Of a stretch of 34,225 nt of DNA, positions 10,056 through 18,516 are shown piece after piece. The stretch lies in NCBI GenBank assembly GCA_011389995.1, contig JAABTG010000041.1, positions 1 to 34,225 on the forward strand, in the 5' to 3' direction. The stretch is from Thiotrichales bacterium. GTDB taxonomy: Bacteria > Pseudomonadota > Gammaproteobacteria > JAABTG01. The first letter of the stretch is position 1, and each line of letters opens with the position of its first letter. The notes under the pieces were generated by a model. That model was not told where the DNA came from. It saw nothing but the letters and a program-made list of their open reading frames with translations, and did no database searches. The position numbers and the translations under genes were made by a program.

Positions 10056-10217
10056 GGGATGCTCGGCCTTTTAAGGTCCACGGTGGGGCGGCGGAGGGGA
10101 CCACCGCCGCGGAACCGCAAACAGTAATGTCGCCCCGCAGCCGATGCAAACGAACGGGATGCCATCCACCCCGGGGGCATGGGATACTGGGGGTGTTTCC
10201 CATGGCCTGTTGACGTG
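10056..10217. promoter_or_regulatory. Divergent promoter region, hemC / thioredoxin-gshB unit
   Basis: This 162-bp gap separates two divergent multi-gene blocks and must hold promoters for both. A perfect 7-bp inverted repeat CATGGGA / TCCCATG (10178-10184 and 10198-10204) lies 14 nt before the thioredoxin start. No clear -35/-10 pair could be chosen on either strand. Confidence 0.4.
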
Positions 10218-10712
10218 ATGACTAAGAATACGATGTTCCTCGCCGGCCTGCTCGCCCTCATCGGGCCCGGGGCCGCTGCGGCCGCGTCCGATCCCCGGGA
10301 GGCCCTGCTGACCCGGGACCTGGCCGAGGTGGGCGCGCGCGCCGCCGCCCGGGACATCCCCATCGTGCTGCTCATGAGCGCCTCCTACTGCGGCTACTGC
10401 GACCGCGTGCGCGATGAATTCCTGGTGCCCATGATCATCGGCGGCGACTACGCCGGGCGCGCCATCCTGGCAGAGCTCCCCATCGACGGCCCCGCGGTGC
10501 GGGACTTCGACGGCGCCCGGCGGTCCGCCGAGGCCATCGCCCGGCGCTACCACGTCTCCCTGGTGCCCACCCTGCTGTTCCTCGACGGCCGGGGACGGGA
10601 ACTCGCCGAGCCCATGGTGGGGCTGGGCACGGTGGATTTCTTCGGCGCCTACCTGGAACGGGCCGTCGAGACCGCCGAGGCCCGTCTCACAGCGCCGGAG
10701 CCCGCGCCATGA
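10218..10712 (+). CDS. Exported thioredoxin-fold protein (SoxW/DsbD-like class)
   Basis: A 164-residue protein with an N-terminal hydrophobic signal (about 5-23, ending in an AAAAAS run), so periplasmic or membrane-anchored. The thioredoxin fold carries the redox pair C58-G-Y-C61 in SASYCGYCDRV and the cis-proline P117 in SLVPTLLFLDG. CGYC at the start of helix 1 suggests a reductase or oxidase of periplasmic thiols rather than cytosolic thioredoxin (CGPC). It overlaps gshB by ATGA, linking it to glutathione metabolism at least transcriptionally. The ATG at 10218 was preferred over upstream in-frame starts because it gives a normal signal peptide; GTG at 10215 is possible. Substrates are unknown, and cytochrome or sulfur-protein maturation are options. 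Confidence 0.8.
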   Translation: MTKNTMFLAGLLALIGPGAAAAASDPREALLTRDLAEVGARAAARDIPIVLLMSASYCGYCDRVRDEFLVPMIIGGDYAGRAILAELPIDGPAVRDFDGARRSAEAIARRYHVSLVPTLLFLDGRGRELAEPMVGLGTVDFFGAYLERAVETAEARLTAPEPAP

Positions 10713-11671
10713 CCGTGGACATCGGCGTGGTGATGGACCCCATAGCGGCCATCAACATCAAGAAGGATTCCAGTTTCGCCATGATGCTGGCGGCCCAGGC
10801 CCGCGGCTGGCGGCTGTGGTACATGGAGCCCGATGACCTGTTGATGCGCGACGGCGTGGCCTGGGCCAGCCGCCGCCCGGTCACCGTGACGGACAACCCC
10901 GCCGGCTGGTACGAACTGGGGGCGCGGTTGCTGGCGCCCCTGTACGAGCTGGACGTGGTGCTGATGCGCAAGGACCCGCCGGTGCGCCGGGAATACATCT
11001 ACGCCACCTATATCCTGGAGGCCGCCGAGCGCGACGGCACCCTGGTGGTGAACCGCCCCCAGGCCCTGCGGGACGTCAACGAGAAGCTCTACACCGCCTG
11101 GTTCCCGGAGTACTGCACCCCCACCCTGGTGGACCGCGACAACGAGCGCATCCGCGACTTCCTCATGGAACACGGCGACGTGATCCTGAAACCCCTGGAC
11201 GCCATGGGCGGCGAGTCGGTGTTCCGGCTGCGGGAGGGCGACCCCAACACCAGCGTGGTGCTGGAGCTCATGACCGACCGCGGGCGCCGCTATACCATGG
11301 CCCAGCGCTTCATCCCCGAGATCCGCGACGGTGACAAACGCATCCTGCTGGTGGACGGCGAGCCCGTCCCCTATGCCCTGGCGCGCATCCCGGCCCGCGG
11401 CGAGACCCGGGGCAACCTGGCGGCCGGCGGCCGCGGCATGGGCGTGCCCCTGTCCGAGCACGACCGCGAGATCTGCGCCCGGGTGGCCCCCTCGCTGCGG
11501 GAGAAAGGGCTCGTCTTCGTGGGCCTCGACGTCATCGGCGACTGGCTCACGGAGGTCAACGTCACCAGCCCCACCTGCATCCGTGAGCTCGATGCCATCT
11601 ATGGCCTGGACATCGCCGGTGGGCTGATGGACGCCATCCACCGCCGCCTCGCCGCCCACCGGGACGCGTGA
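10709..11671 (+). CDS. gshB: Glutathione synthetase
   Basis: A 320-residue ATP-grasp enzyme that joins gamma-glutamylcysteine and glycine. Typical segments are the start VVMDPIAAINIKKDSSFAM at about 7-25, MRKDPP at about 90, TLVVNRPQALRDVNEKL, ILKPLDAMGGESVF for ATP/Mg binding, and EVNVTSPTCIRELD near the C-terminus. It overlaps the thioredoxin gene (ATGA) and apbE (GTGA). In the recalled Pseudomonas order, gshB precedes tonB3, as here apart from the apbE insertion. Glutathione persulfide is the usual form of activated sulfur in sulfur oxidisers, so the gene may matter for sulfur metabolism as well as redox buffering (inference). Confidence 0.97.
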   Translation: MTVDIGVVMDPIAAINIKKDSSFAMMLAAQARGWRLWYMEPDDLLMRDGVAWASRRPVTVTDNPAGWYELGARLLAPLYELDVVLMRKDPPVRREYIYATYILEAAERDGTLVVNRPQALRDVNEKLYTAWFPEYCTPTLVDRDNERIRDFLMEHGDVILKPLDAMGGESVFRLREGDPNTSVVLELMTDRGRRYTMAQRFIPEIRDGDKRILLVDGEPVPYALARIPARGETRGNLAAGGRGMGVPLSEHDREICARVAPSLREKGLVFVGLDVIGDWLTEVNVTSPTCIRELDAIYGLDIAGGLMDAIHRRLAAHRDA

Positions 11672-12786
11672 CCGGGGCACCCCGCCCTTACCCGGGCGCC
11701 CTCTTTGCGGGGCGCCGCCACCTCCCCGGCCGCCGGGCCGTGGTCCTCCTTGCCTTGTCCCTGGCCCTGATGCTGGCGGCGGGCTGCGAGGCCCCGTCGC
11801 AACTCCATCAGCGCCAGCTCTACACCTTCGGCACCCTGGTGGAGGTGTCCCTGTGGGGGGTGGAGACGGAGCTGGCGGAGCGGGCCTTCGAGGCCCTCGC
11901 CGGGGAATTCGACTACATGAACGAGGCCTGGCACGCCTGGCGTCCCGGCACCCTCGGCACCTTCAACGAGCGCTGCGCCACCGGCGAGCCGTTCCCGGGT
12001 GACGCCGGGGTCGTGGAGCTGGTGCGCCTGGGCGCCTCCCTGTCCCGGCAAAGTGACGGCCTGTTCAACCCCGCCATCGGGGGCCTGGTGGCCCTGTGGG
12101 GCTTCCACGCCGACCTCCCCGAACCCCGCGCGCCGCCCGCGGCGGCCATCGCCGAGCTGGTGGCCGCGGCGCCGGCCATGGCCGACATCCACATCGACGA
12201 CGACGGCACGGTGCGCTGTGTCAACACCGCCGTACGTCTGGACTTCGGGGCCTTCGCCAAGGGCTACGGGGTGGACCGCGCCATGGAGCGCCTGCGCGAC
12301 CTCGGTATCGACAACGCCGTCATCAACGCCGGCGGCGACCTGCGCGCCATCGGCAGTAAGGACGGTCGTCCCTGGCGCATCGGCGTGCGCCATCCGCGGG
12401 GCCCCGGCGCCCTCGCCCGCCTCGAGGTGGCGGGGGACGAGAGCGTGTTCACGTCGGGTGACTACGAGCGCTGGTTCGAGTGGCAGGACACCCGTTACCA
12501 CCACATCATCGACCCCCGCACCGGCTGGCCCAGCCGCGGCGCGGCCTCCGCCACCGTGGTCCATGGCGACGCCACCACCGCCGATGCCGCGGCCACCGCC
12601 CTGATGGTGGCCGGCGCCGGCGCCTGGCCGGCGGTGGCGGCGCGCCTCGGCGTCACCGAGGCCATGGTGATCACCGCGGATCTGGAGGTGGAGATGACCC
12701 CGGCCATGGAACGGCGCCTGCAATTCACCGCCGAACCCGCGGCCGTGCGCGTGCTGCCGGCCCCGGCCGCCGGGCCGGCGGATTGA
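11668..12786 (+). CDS. apbE: ApbE family FMN transferase lipoprotein
   Basis: A 372-residue protein with a lipoprotein signal: a hydrophobic run at about 24-38 and lipobox LAAGC with C40 as the lipidated residue. ApbE proteins act outside the cytoplasm and attach FMN from FAD to threonines of NqrB/C or RnfD/G-type subunits. Diagnostic motifs are LDFGAFAKGYGVDRAM, INAGGDLRAIG, YHHIIDPRTGWPS and DATTADAAATALMVAG. The start is GTG at 11668, overlapping the gshB stop (GTGA); a shorter start nearer the signal is possible. No Nqr, Rnf or Nos genes are in the window, so its client is elsewhere. Its place between gshB and tonB looks like an insertion into an otherwise conserved order. Confidence 0.93.
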   Translation: MTGAPRPYPGALFAGRRHLPGRRAVVLLALSLALMLAAGCEAPSQLHQRQLYTFGTLVEVSLWGVETELAERAFEALAGEFDYMNEAWHAWRPGTLGTFNERCATGEPFPGDAGVVELVRLGASLSRQSDGLFNPAIGGLVALWGFHADLPEPRAPPAAAIAELVAAAPAMADIHIDDDGTVRCVNTAVRLDFGAFAKGYGVDRAMERLRDLGIDNAVINAGGDLRAIGSKDGRPWRIGVRHPRGPGALARLEVAGDESVFTSGDYERWFEWQDTRYHHIIDPRTGWPSRGAASATVVHGDATTADAAATALMVAGAGAWPAVAARLGVTEAMVITADLEVEMTPAMERRLQFTAEPAAVRVLPAPAAGPAD

Positions 12787-12805
12787 GGTAGACTCACCGT
12801 CCGAG

Positions 12806-13759
12806 ATGCGTATCCTGCTGGCCCGCCTCAAGTCCTTCATGCCCTCCGCCATGGCGCCGTCGGAGCGCCTCGGCGTCTCCGTCATGCTGGCCCTCGCGGT
12901 GCACGCCCTGGTGGTCTTCGGCATCACCTTCATCCCCGAGGACCCTGCCAAGGAGAGCCGCAACACCCTCGATATCATCCTCGTACCGAAGAAGACCGAG
13001 ACGCCCCCGGAGAAGGCGGACTTCCTGGCCCAGGCCAGCCAGGAAGGGGGCGGCGAGAGCCCCGAGAAGGCGCGGCCCACCACGCCGACGCCCGCCCCCA
13101 TGGTGGCGGCCGAGCCCAACGTGACCGCGGCGGCCCCCGCCCCCGCACCACCGCCCCCGCCGGCGCCCGAGCCTCCCCCCGAGAAGCCGGTACTCACCCA
13201 GGAAAAGGCCCCGGTGAAGGTGGAGCCGGTGGAAAAGCCCCCCCCTGAAACGCCCGAGCCGGAACCGCAGCCGGAACCCGCACCCGAACCCGAACCGGCG
13301 GCCAAGCCCAGGATATCCGCCGCCCAGCTCATCAACCGCAGCCTGGAGATGGCCACCCTGTCGGCGGAGCTCGACGTACGCATGAAGCGTTATGCCGAAC
13401 GGCCCCGGCGCAAGTACATCAATGCCCGCACCCGGGAATACAAGTATGCCGCCTACATGGAGGCCTGGCGGGCCAAGGTGGAACGGGTGGGCAACCTCAA
13501 CTATCCCGACGCGGCCCGCCGCCGGGGCCTGTCGGGCAGCCTGCTGCTGGACGTCTCCCTCAACGCCGACGGCAGCATCAACAAGATCAGCCTGCGCCGT
13601 TCCTCCGGCGAGAAGGTGCTGGACGACGCCGCCATGGGTATCGTGCGCCTCGCCGCGCCCTTCGCCCCGTTCCCCGACGGCATCCGGGATGAGACGGATA
13701 TCCTCCACATCGAGCGCACCTGGCAGTTCCTCGGCAGCAACCGCCTGTTCGCCCGCTGA
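12806..13759 (+). CDS. tonB: TonB family energy transducer (TonB3-like)
   Basis: A 317-residue protein with an inner-membrane anchor at about 22-43 that contains H33, the family's conserved intramembrane histidine. A long Pro/Glu/Lys-rich periplasmic spacer runs from about 75 to 170, followed by an alpha-helical linker rich in Arg/Lys/Tyr. The C-terminal TonB domain spans about 225-312 (NLNYPDAARRRGLSGSLLL, LNADGSI, APFAPFPD). No exbB or exbD lies nearby. The position next to gshB and yqgE matches P. aeruginosa tonB3, which I recall was linked to twitching motility and pilus assembly, so a pilus-related role is possible rather than iron uptake. Confidence 0.92.
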   Translation: MRILLARLKSFMPSAMAPSERLGVSVMLALAVHALVVFGITFIPEDPAKESRNTLDIILVPKKTETPPEKADFLAQASQEGGGESPEKARPTTPTPAPMVAAEPNVTAAAPAPAPPPPPAPEPPPEKPVLTQEKAPVKVEPVEKPPPETPEPEPQPEPAPEPEPAAKPRISAAQLINRSLEMATLSAELDVRMKRYAERPRRKYINARTREYKYAAYMEAWRAKVERVGNLNYPDAARRRGLSGSLLLDVSLNADGSINKISLRRSSGEKVLDDAAMGIVRLAAPFAPFPDGIRDETDILHIERTWQFLGSNRLFAR

Positions 13760-13768
13760 GAGCGGTGC

Positions 13769-13797
13769 TTGTAACCGTTATGGCCAGATTCGATACT
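13769..13797 (+). promoter_or_regulatory. Candidate promoter for yqgE
   Basis: TTGTAA (13769-13774) and GATACT (13792-13797) are separated by 17 nt in the short tonB-yqgE gap. A transcript from this pair would start at about 13804-13806, essentially at the yqgE ATG (13806), giving a leaderless or nearly leaderless message. This is a visual match only. Confidence 0.35.
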
Positions 13798-13805
13798 ATG
13801 GGGCC

Positions 13806-14366
13806 ATGACCCGACTGAACCTGACAAACCACTTTCTGATCTCCATGCCGAGCCTGACGGACCCCAATTTCCATCAGACGGTGACCCTGCTGTGCGCCCA
13901 CAACGAGGACGGTGCCATGGGCATCGTCATCAACCGTCCCCTGGGCCTGGAACTGGGCGAGGTACTGGCCCAGATGGATATCACGGCGGACTCGGAGCAG
14001 GTCCAGCACCTGCACGTGCTGGAGGGCGGCCCGGTGCAGCGGGAGCGGGGCTTCGTCATCCACCGTCCGCGGGGGGAATGGGAGGCCATGCTGCCGGTGG
14101 GCGGGGACATCGGCGTCACCGCCTCCCGCGACGTACTGTCCGCCATCGCCCACGGGGCGGGGCCGGAGGAATCGGTGGTGGCCCTGGGCTATGCCGGCTG
14201 GGCCGCCGGCCAACTGGAGCGCGAGCTGTCCGAGAATGCCTGGATATCCGGGCCGGCGGACAACCGCATCCTGTTCCACACCCCCTTCGAAAAACGCTGG
14301 GGAGAGGCCCTGGCCCTCCTCGGCATCGACCAGAACATGCTGTCGAGTGACACCGGTCACGCATGA
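13806..14366 (+). CDS. yqgE: YqgE/AlgH family protein
   Basis: A 186-residue cytoplasmic protein of the UPF0301 (YqgE/AlgH) family. The start TNHFLISMPSLTDPNFHQTV, the segment NEDGAMGIVINRPL and the C-terminal ALGYAGWAAGQLERE and FEKRW motifs are typical. The molecular function is not established; in Pseudomonas the AlgH name reflects an effect on alginate expression. It lies between tonB and ruvX in the conserved order. The start matches the family N-terminus, though only GGGG precedes it as a ribosome site. It overlaps ruvX by 20 nt if the GTG start of that gene is right. Confidence 0.95.
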   Translation: MTRLNLTNHFLISMPSLTDPNFHQTVTLLCAHNEDGAMGIVINRPLGLELGEVLAQMDITADSEQVQHLHVLEGGPVQRERGFVIHRPRGEWEAMLPVGGDIGVTASRDVLSAIAHGAGPEESVVALGYAGWAAGQLERELSENAWISGPADNRILFHTPFEKRWGEALALLGIDQNMLSSDTGHA

Positions 14367-14775
14367 ACGGTCCCCGGGCGTGCTGTTGGGCTTCGATTTC
14401 GGCACCCGACGCATCGGCGTCGCCGTGGGCCAGCGCATCACCGGCACGGCGCGTCCCCTGCTCACCATCCGGGTGGCGCAGGATCGCCCCGACTGGGAGG
14501 CCATCGGCGCCTTGATGGCCCAATGGCAGCCCGAGGCCGTAGTGGTGGGCCTGCCCCTGAACATGGATGGCAGCGAGCAGGTCATAACAGCGCGGGCGCG
14601 CCGCTTCAGCCGTCAACTGAACGGCCGCTTCGGCCTGCCGGTGCACCTGATGGACGAGCGTCTGAGCACCCGCGAGGCGGCCCGCCGCCTCGAGGAAGAC
14701 GGACGTCCCGTCACCCACCTGGACCCGCATGCCGCGGCCGTCATTCTGGAGAGCTGGCTCAACGCCAACGCCTGA
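14347..14775 (+). CDS. ruvX: Putative Holliday junction resolvase YqgF/RuvX
   Basis: A protein of about 142 residues with the RNase H-like fold. Motifs are [16 protein letters not shown] with the first catalytic aspartate, [26 protein letters not shown] and the C-terminal [13 protein letters not shown] with the last acidic residue. The family processes the 5' end of 16S rRNA precursor and has been proposed to act on junctions. There is no ATG near the domain start. GTG at 14347 (within yqgE) gives a length close to E. coli YqgF, and GTG at 14380 would give 131 residues. Neither has a good Shine-Dalgarno, so translational coupling to yqgE is likely. Confidence 0.93.
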   Translation: MTPVTHERSPGVLLGFDFGTRRIGVAVGQRITGTARPLLTIRVAQDRPDWEAIGALMAQWQPEAVVVGLPLNMDGSEQVITARARRFSRQLNGRFGLPVHLMDERLSTREAARRLEEDGRPVTHLDPHAAAVILESWLNANA

Positions 14776-14778
14776 ATC

Positions 14779-15285
14779 ATGAAGGAAATACCCCAAGTCG
14801 AGGCCCTGCTCGAGGCCATGTGCGCCGAACTACGGGACTTTCTGGCCTCCCAGGCGCGGCAGGACCCCCTGGTGGTGGGGATCCGTACCGGGGGCGTGTG
14901 GGTGGCGGAGGGCGTCCGCTCCCGCCTCGGCGTCGCCGATCCCATGGGCGAGCTCAACATCAACTTCTACCGCGACGACTTCACCCGCATCGGGCTTCAT
15001 CCCCAGGTTCAGCCCTCCATGCTGCCCTTCGACGTGGACGGCCGCCACGTGCTGCTGGTGGACGACGTGCTCCATACGGGCCGCACCATCCGCGCCGCCA
15101 TGAACGAGATCTTCGACTACGGCAGGCCGGCCAGCATCACCCTGGCGGTGCTGGTGGAACGCAGCGGCCGCGAACTGCCCATCCGCGCCGACGTCGCCGG
15201 CACCCGCCTGTCCCTGCGGCCCCAGGACCACATCAAGCTCACCGGCCCGGAGCCCCTGGCCCTGGAGTTCAAGCAGGCGCGATGA
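14779..15285 (+). CDS. pyrR: PyrR: pyrimidine operon regulator / uracil phosphoribosyltransferase
   Basis: A 168-residue type I phosphoribosyltransferase. The PRPP-binding loop [17 protein letters not shown] is at about 90-106, preceded by the [13 protein letters not shown] flexible-loop region and NINFYRDD. In Bacillus it binds pyr mRNA and also has uracil phosphoribosyltransferase activity; in pseudomonads it is encoded just before pyrB, as here. No attenuator-like leader is visible before it because ruvX ends 3 nt upstream, so its regulatory target cannot be read from this site. It overlaps pyrB by ATGA. Confidence 0.95.
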   Translation: MKEIPQVEALLEAMCAELRDFLASQARQDPLVVGIRTGGVWVAEGVRSRLGVADPMGELNINFYRDDFTRIGLHPQVQPSMLPFDVDGRHVLLVDDVLHTGRTIRAAMNEIFDYGRPASITLAVLVERSGRELPIRADVAGTRLSLRPQDHIKLTGPEPLALEFKQAR

Positions 15286-16253
15286 ACCTGCAACTCACCG
15301 AAGATGGCAGGCTGCGGCACTTTCTCACCATCGAGGGGCTGGACCGCCCCCTGTTGACCCGTATCCTCGATACCGCCGAATCCTTCGTGGGGGTGGGGGA
15401 GCGGGCGGTAAAGAAGGTGCCGCTGTTGCGCGGCAAGACCATCGCCAACCTGTTCTTCGAACCCAGCACCCGCACCCGCTCCACCTTCGAGCTGGCGGCC
15501 AAGCGGCTGTCGGCGGACCTGCTCAACCTCAGTGTGTCCGCCTCGGCCACCAGGAAGGGCGAGAGCCTCATGGACACCCTGCGCAATCTCGAGGCCATGC
15601 AGTGCGAGATGTTCGTGGTGCGCCATGAGGCCAGCGGCGCCGCCCACTACATCGCCTCCCACGTGGCCCCCCACGTGTCGGTCATCAACGCCGGCGACGG
15701 CCGCCACGCCCACCCCACCCAGGCCATGCTGGACATGTTCACCATCCGCCGCCACAAAGAGCGCTTCGAGCACCTCAAGGTGGCCATCGTCGGGGACCTC
15801 ATGCACTCGCGGGTGGCGCGCTCCCAGATCCACGCCCTGTCCATCCTCGGCGTGCCGGAGATCCGCGTGGTGGCGCCCCGCACCCTCATCCCCCCCTTCA
15901 TCGAGAACATGGGGGTCCATGTGTATACCCGCCTGAACCGCGGCCTCAAGGACGTGGACGTGGTGATCATGCTGCGCCTCCAGCACGAGCGCATGGACAG
16001 CGGCCTGCTGCCCAGTGAGCACGAGTATTTCCGCTACTACGGCCTCACCGAGGAGCGCCTGGCGGTGGCAGACGACAACGTCATCGTCATGCATCCGGGG
16101 CCCATGAACCGGGGGGTGGAGATCGACAGCGACGTGGCCGACGGGCCCCACTCGGTGATTCTGCAGCAGGTGACCTACGGCATCGCCATCCGCATGGCGG
16201 TGATGTCCATGTGCCTCGGCAACCCCCCCGCGGTGGAAGGGGGGGAGGGCTGA
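15282..16253 (+). CDS. pyrB: Aspartate carbamoyltransferase catalytic subunit
   Basis: A 323-residue enzyme that condenses carbamoyl phosphate and aspartate in pyrimidine synthesis. The carbamoyl-phosphate motif [12 protein letters not shown] is at about 59-70, the catalytic loop [11 protein letters not shown] at about 86-96, then [32 protein letters not shown] for aspartate binding and [12 protein letters not shown]. The start overlaps pyrR (ATGA); longer upstream in-frame sequence is antisense-like noise. No pyrI follows. Instead a dihydroorotase-like protein starts at the stop codon, which fits the Pseudomonas-type ATCase (class A) in which PyrB assembles with a non-catalytic PyrC'. Confidence 0.97.
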   Translation: MNLQLTEDGRLRHFLTIEGLDRPLLTRILDTAESFVGVGERAVKKVPLLRGKTIANLFFEPSTRTRSTFELAAKRLSADLLNLSVSASATRKGESLMDTLRNLEAMQCEMFVVRHEASGAAHYIASHVAPHVSVINAGDGRHAHPTQAMLDMFTIRRHKERFEHLKVAIVGDLMHSRVARSQIHALSILGVPEIRVVAPRTLIPPFIENMGVHVYTRLNRGLKDVDVVIMLRLQHERMDSGLLPSEHEYFRYYGLTEERLAVADDNVIVMHPGPMNRGVEIDSDVADGPHSVILQQVTYGIAIRMAVMSMCLGNPPAVEGGEG

Positions 16254-17536
16254 TGGGTACCAGCATCCGCGGCGGCTGGGTGGTGGACCCCGCCAACGGC
16301 ATCGACGAGCAGCTGGACATCCACGTGGAGGACGGCGTCATCGTCGGCCTCGGCCCCAGCCCCGCCAATTTCGAGGTGGAGCGGGAGTATCACGTGGACG
16401 GCAACGTGGTGTGCCCCGGCCTCATCGAGTTGCGGGCCTCCCTGCGGGAGCCGGGCCAGGAGCACAAGGCCACCATCGCCAGCGAGAGCCGGGCCGCGGT
16501 GCGCGGCGGCATCACCACCCTGTGCTGTACCCCGGACACCGACCCGGTGGTGGACACCCCCGCCGTGGTGGAGCTCATCCACCAGCGGGCGGGGGCCGTG
16601 GCCTGCGCCCGGGTGGAGGTGCAGGGGGCCCTGACCCAGGGCCTCGAGGGCAGCCGGCTGTCACAGATGGGGGCCTTGCGGGACGCCGGTTGCATCGGCG
16701 TTTCCAACGCCTACCGGGTGATGGAGAACACCGAGGTGGTGCGCCGCGCCATGGAGTACGCCGCCACCTTCGGCCTCACCATCCTGTTGTTTCCCGAGGA
16801 CCCCTGGCTGGCCCAGGACCATGCCGCCCACGAGGGCGCCGTGGGCACCCGCCTCGGCCTGCCGGGGCTGGCGGAGACCGCCGAGACCATTACCCTGGCC
16901 CGGGACCTGTTGCTGGTGGAGGCCAGCGGGGTGCGCGCCCATATCTGCGGCCTGTCCACGGCCCGCGGCGTGGAGATGGTGGCCCAGGCCCGCGCCCGCG
17001 GCCTGCCGGTGACCGCCGATGTGGCCCTCCCCAACCTGTTCCTCACGGAGATGGACGTGACCGACTTCAACTCCGCGTGCAAGGTGCGCCCGCCCCTGCG
17101 CACCCAGCGCGACCGCGAGGCCCTGCGCCAGGGGGTGCACGAGGGCACCATCGCCACCCTGTGTTCGGCCCATCAGCCCCACGAACCCGACGCCAAACAG
17201 GCCCCCTTCACCGAGGCCGCGCCCGGCATCAGCGGCCTGGAGACCCTGCTGGTCCTCACCCTGCGGCTGGTGGACGAGGGCCTGCTGACCCTGCAGCAGG
17301 CCATCTCCCGCGTCACCTACGAACCGGCCCGGGTGTTCGGCCTGGAGGCCGGCACCCTGAGCCCCGGCCGTCCCGCGGATATCTGTGTGTTCGATCCGGA
17401 GCGTCACTGGATGCTGACCCGGGAACGGCTGTGGAGCGAGGGTCGCAACACCCCCTTCATCGGCTGGGAATTCAAGGGCGAGGTCACCCACACCTTCGTG
17501 GGCGGCCGGCTGGTTTACCACCTGGAGGATGCATGA
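16253..17536 (+). CDS. pyrC': Non-catalytic dihydroorotase homologue (PyrC')
   Basis: A 427-residue amidohydrolase-fold protein of the class I dihydroorotase type. Active enzymes have a metal-binding HxH before LREPG; here that site reads R61-A62-S63 (LIELRASLREPG). The late metal/catalytic Asp of the DHAPH motif is replaced by A306 in CSAHQPH. The remaining scaffold is well preserved (GGITTLCCTPDTDP, KVRPPLRT, AAPGISGLETLL, GRPADICVFDP). This pattern fits the inactive subunit required for PyrB assembly in Pseudomonas, so it is probably structural rather than a pseudogene. The start ATG overlaps the pyrB stop by one base (TGATG). An active PyrC must be encoded elsewhere. Confidence 0.92.
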   Translation: MGTSIRGGWVVDPANGIDEQLDIHVEDGVIVGLGPSPANFEVEREYHVDGNVVCPGLIELRASLREPGQEHKATIASESRAAVRGGITTLCCTPDTDPVVDTPAVVELIHQRAGAVACARVEVQGALTQGLEGSRLSQMGALRDAGCIGVSNAYRVMENTEVVRRAMEYAATFGLTILLFPEDPWLAQDHAAHEGAVGTRLGLPGLAETAETITLARDLLLVEASGVRAHICGLSTARGVEMVAQARARGLPVTADVALPNLFLTEMDVTDFNSACKVRPPLRTQRDREALRQGVHEGTIATLCSAHQPHEPDAKQAPFTEAAPGISGLETLLVLTLRLVDEGLLTLQQAISRVTYEPARVFGLEAGTLSPGRPADICVFDPERHWMLTRERLWSEGRNTPFIGWEFKGEVTHTFVGGRLVYHLEDA

Positions 17537-18426
17537 AAGGCCACCGCGACAGCCTGCTGCTGGAGGACGCCGAGGTGCTGGCCCACGACACCTACGAGGG
17601 GAGCCAGCATATTCTCAGGGTGGGCGCGCCGCGCATCGCCGCCCGGGCCCGCGCCGGCAGCTTCGCCCATATCACCTGCGGGCCGCGGCTGCCCATGCGC
17701 CGGCCCCTGTCCATCATGCGGGTGGACGCCCACGGCGGCTGGCTGGAGTTTCTCTATAAGGTGGTGGGGGACGGCACCGCCGAACTGTCCCGGCGGCGGG
17801 TGGGGGATGTGGTGAGCGTGCTGGGCCCCATCGGGCGGCCCTTCATGGCCTCGCCCGAGCGTCCCCGCCCCCTGCTCCTGGGGGGCGGCGTGGGGATTCC
17901 GCCCATGGTGTTCCTGGCCGACGAGCTGCGCACCGACCCGCGCTACCGGCCCCTCGTCATCATGGGCTCGGAGGTCCCCTTCCCCTTCCGGCCATGGCAC
18001 TCCAGGCTGGAGGTAGCCGGCATGCCCGACGGCGTGGACACGGGCATGCCCCTGCTGGAGGACTGGGGGGTCCCCAGCCGCCTCGCCAGCCTCCAGGGTT
18101 ACGCCGGCTGCCACCACGGCTACGTCACGGACCTGGCGCGCCGGTGGCTGGATGGCCTGGACGACGCCCGGCGGCGTGAGGTGGAGATCTTCGGCTGTGG
18201 CCCCCACCCCATGCTGGAGGCGGTGGCGCGCTTGGCCGCGGAGTACCGGCTGCCCTGTCAGGTGTCCCTGGAGGAATTCATGGCCTGTGCCGTGGGGGGC
18301 TGCGCCGGCTGCACGGTGGAGGTGCTGACGGACCAGGGCCCGGCCATGAAACGGGTGTGCGTGGACGGCCCCGTGTTCGAGGCCCGGGCCGTGTTTCCCG
18401 AATGGTTCCACGGCGCCGGCGCCTGA
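17533..18426 (+). CDS. PyrK-like FAD/[2Fe-2S] electron-transfer protein
   Basis: A 297-residue cytoplasmic protein of the ferredoxin-reductase fold. The flavin-binding motif MRRPLSIM is at about 55-62, the nucleotide-binding LLLGGGVGIPPMVFLADEL at about 114-132, and GCGPHPML at about 221-228. The C-terminal cysteine cluster C252, C257, C260, C276 is the [2Fe-2S] pattern of dihydroorotate dehydrogenase B electron-transfer subunits. It overlaps pyrC' by ATGA, so it is bound into the pyrimidine operon. Its usual partner, a class 1B PyrD, is not in the window. It may feed electrons to or from such a PyrD elsewhere, or serve another oxidoreductase. Upstream in-frame sequence is a frame-shadow of pyrC'. 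Confidence 0.88.
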   Translation: MKGHRDSLLLEDAEVLAHDTYEGSQHILRVGAPRIAARARAGSFAHITCGPRLPMRRPLSIMRVDAHGGWLEFLYKVVGDGTAELSRRRVGDVVSVLGPIGRPFMASPERPRPLLLGGGVGIPPMVFLADELRTDPRYRPLVIMGSEVPFPFRPWHSRLEVAGMPDGVDTGMPLLEDWGVPSRLASLQGYAGCHHGYVTDLARRWLDGLDDARRREVEIFGCGPHPMLEAVARLAAEYRLPCQVSLEEFMACAVGGCAGCTVEVLTDQGPAMKRVCVDGPVFEARAVFPEWFHGAGA

Positions 18427-18516
18427 CCATCCCCGCGGCGAACCCGTCAGGCATCCGGGCAGGGGGGGCGCCTCCTCGCCTCGGGGCCCGCGGGAGCACA
18501 CGCCGGCCTGCCTCCG

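Noticed and set aside
11599..13383. A 594-codon Gly/Ser-rich minus-strand frame
   Set aside because: It is the antisense shadow of the proline-rich TonB spacer and of apbE; GC-rich third positions keep it open.
12794..13708. A histidine/glycine-rich minus-strand protein of 304 codons
   Set aside because: It is an antisense shadow of tonB with low-complexity composition.
16253..17536. Annotation as an active dihydroorotase PyrC
   Set aside because: The metal-binding HxH and the catalytic aspartate are replaced.
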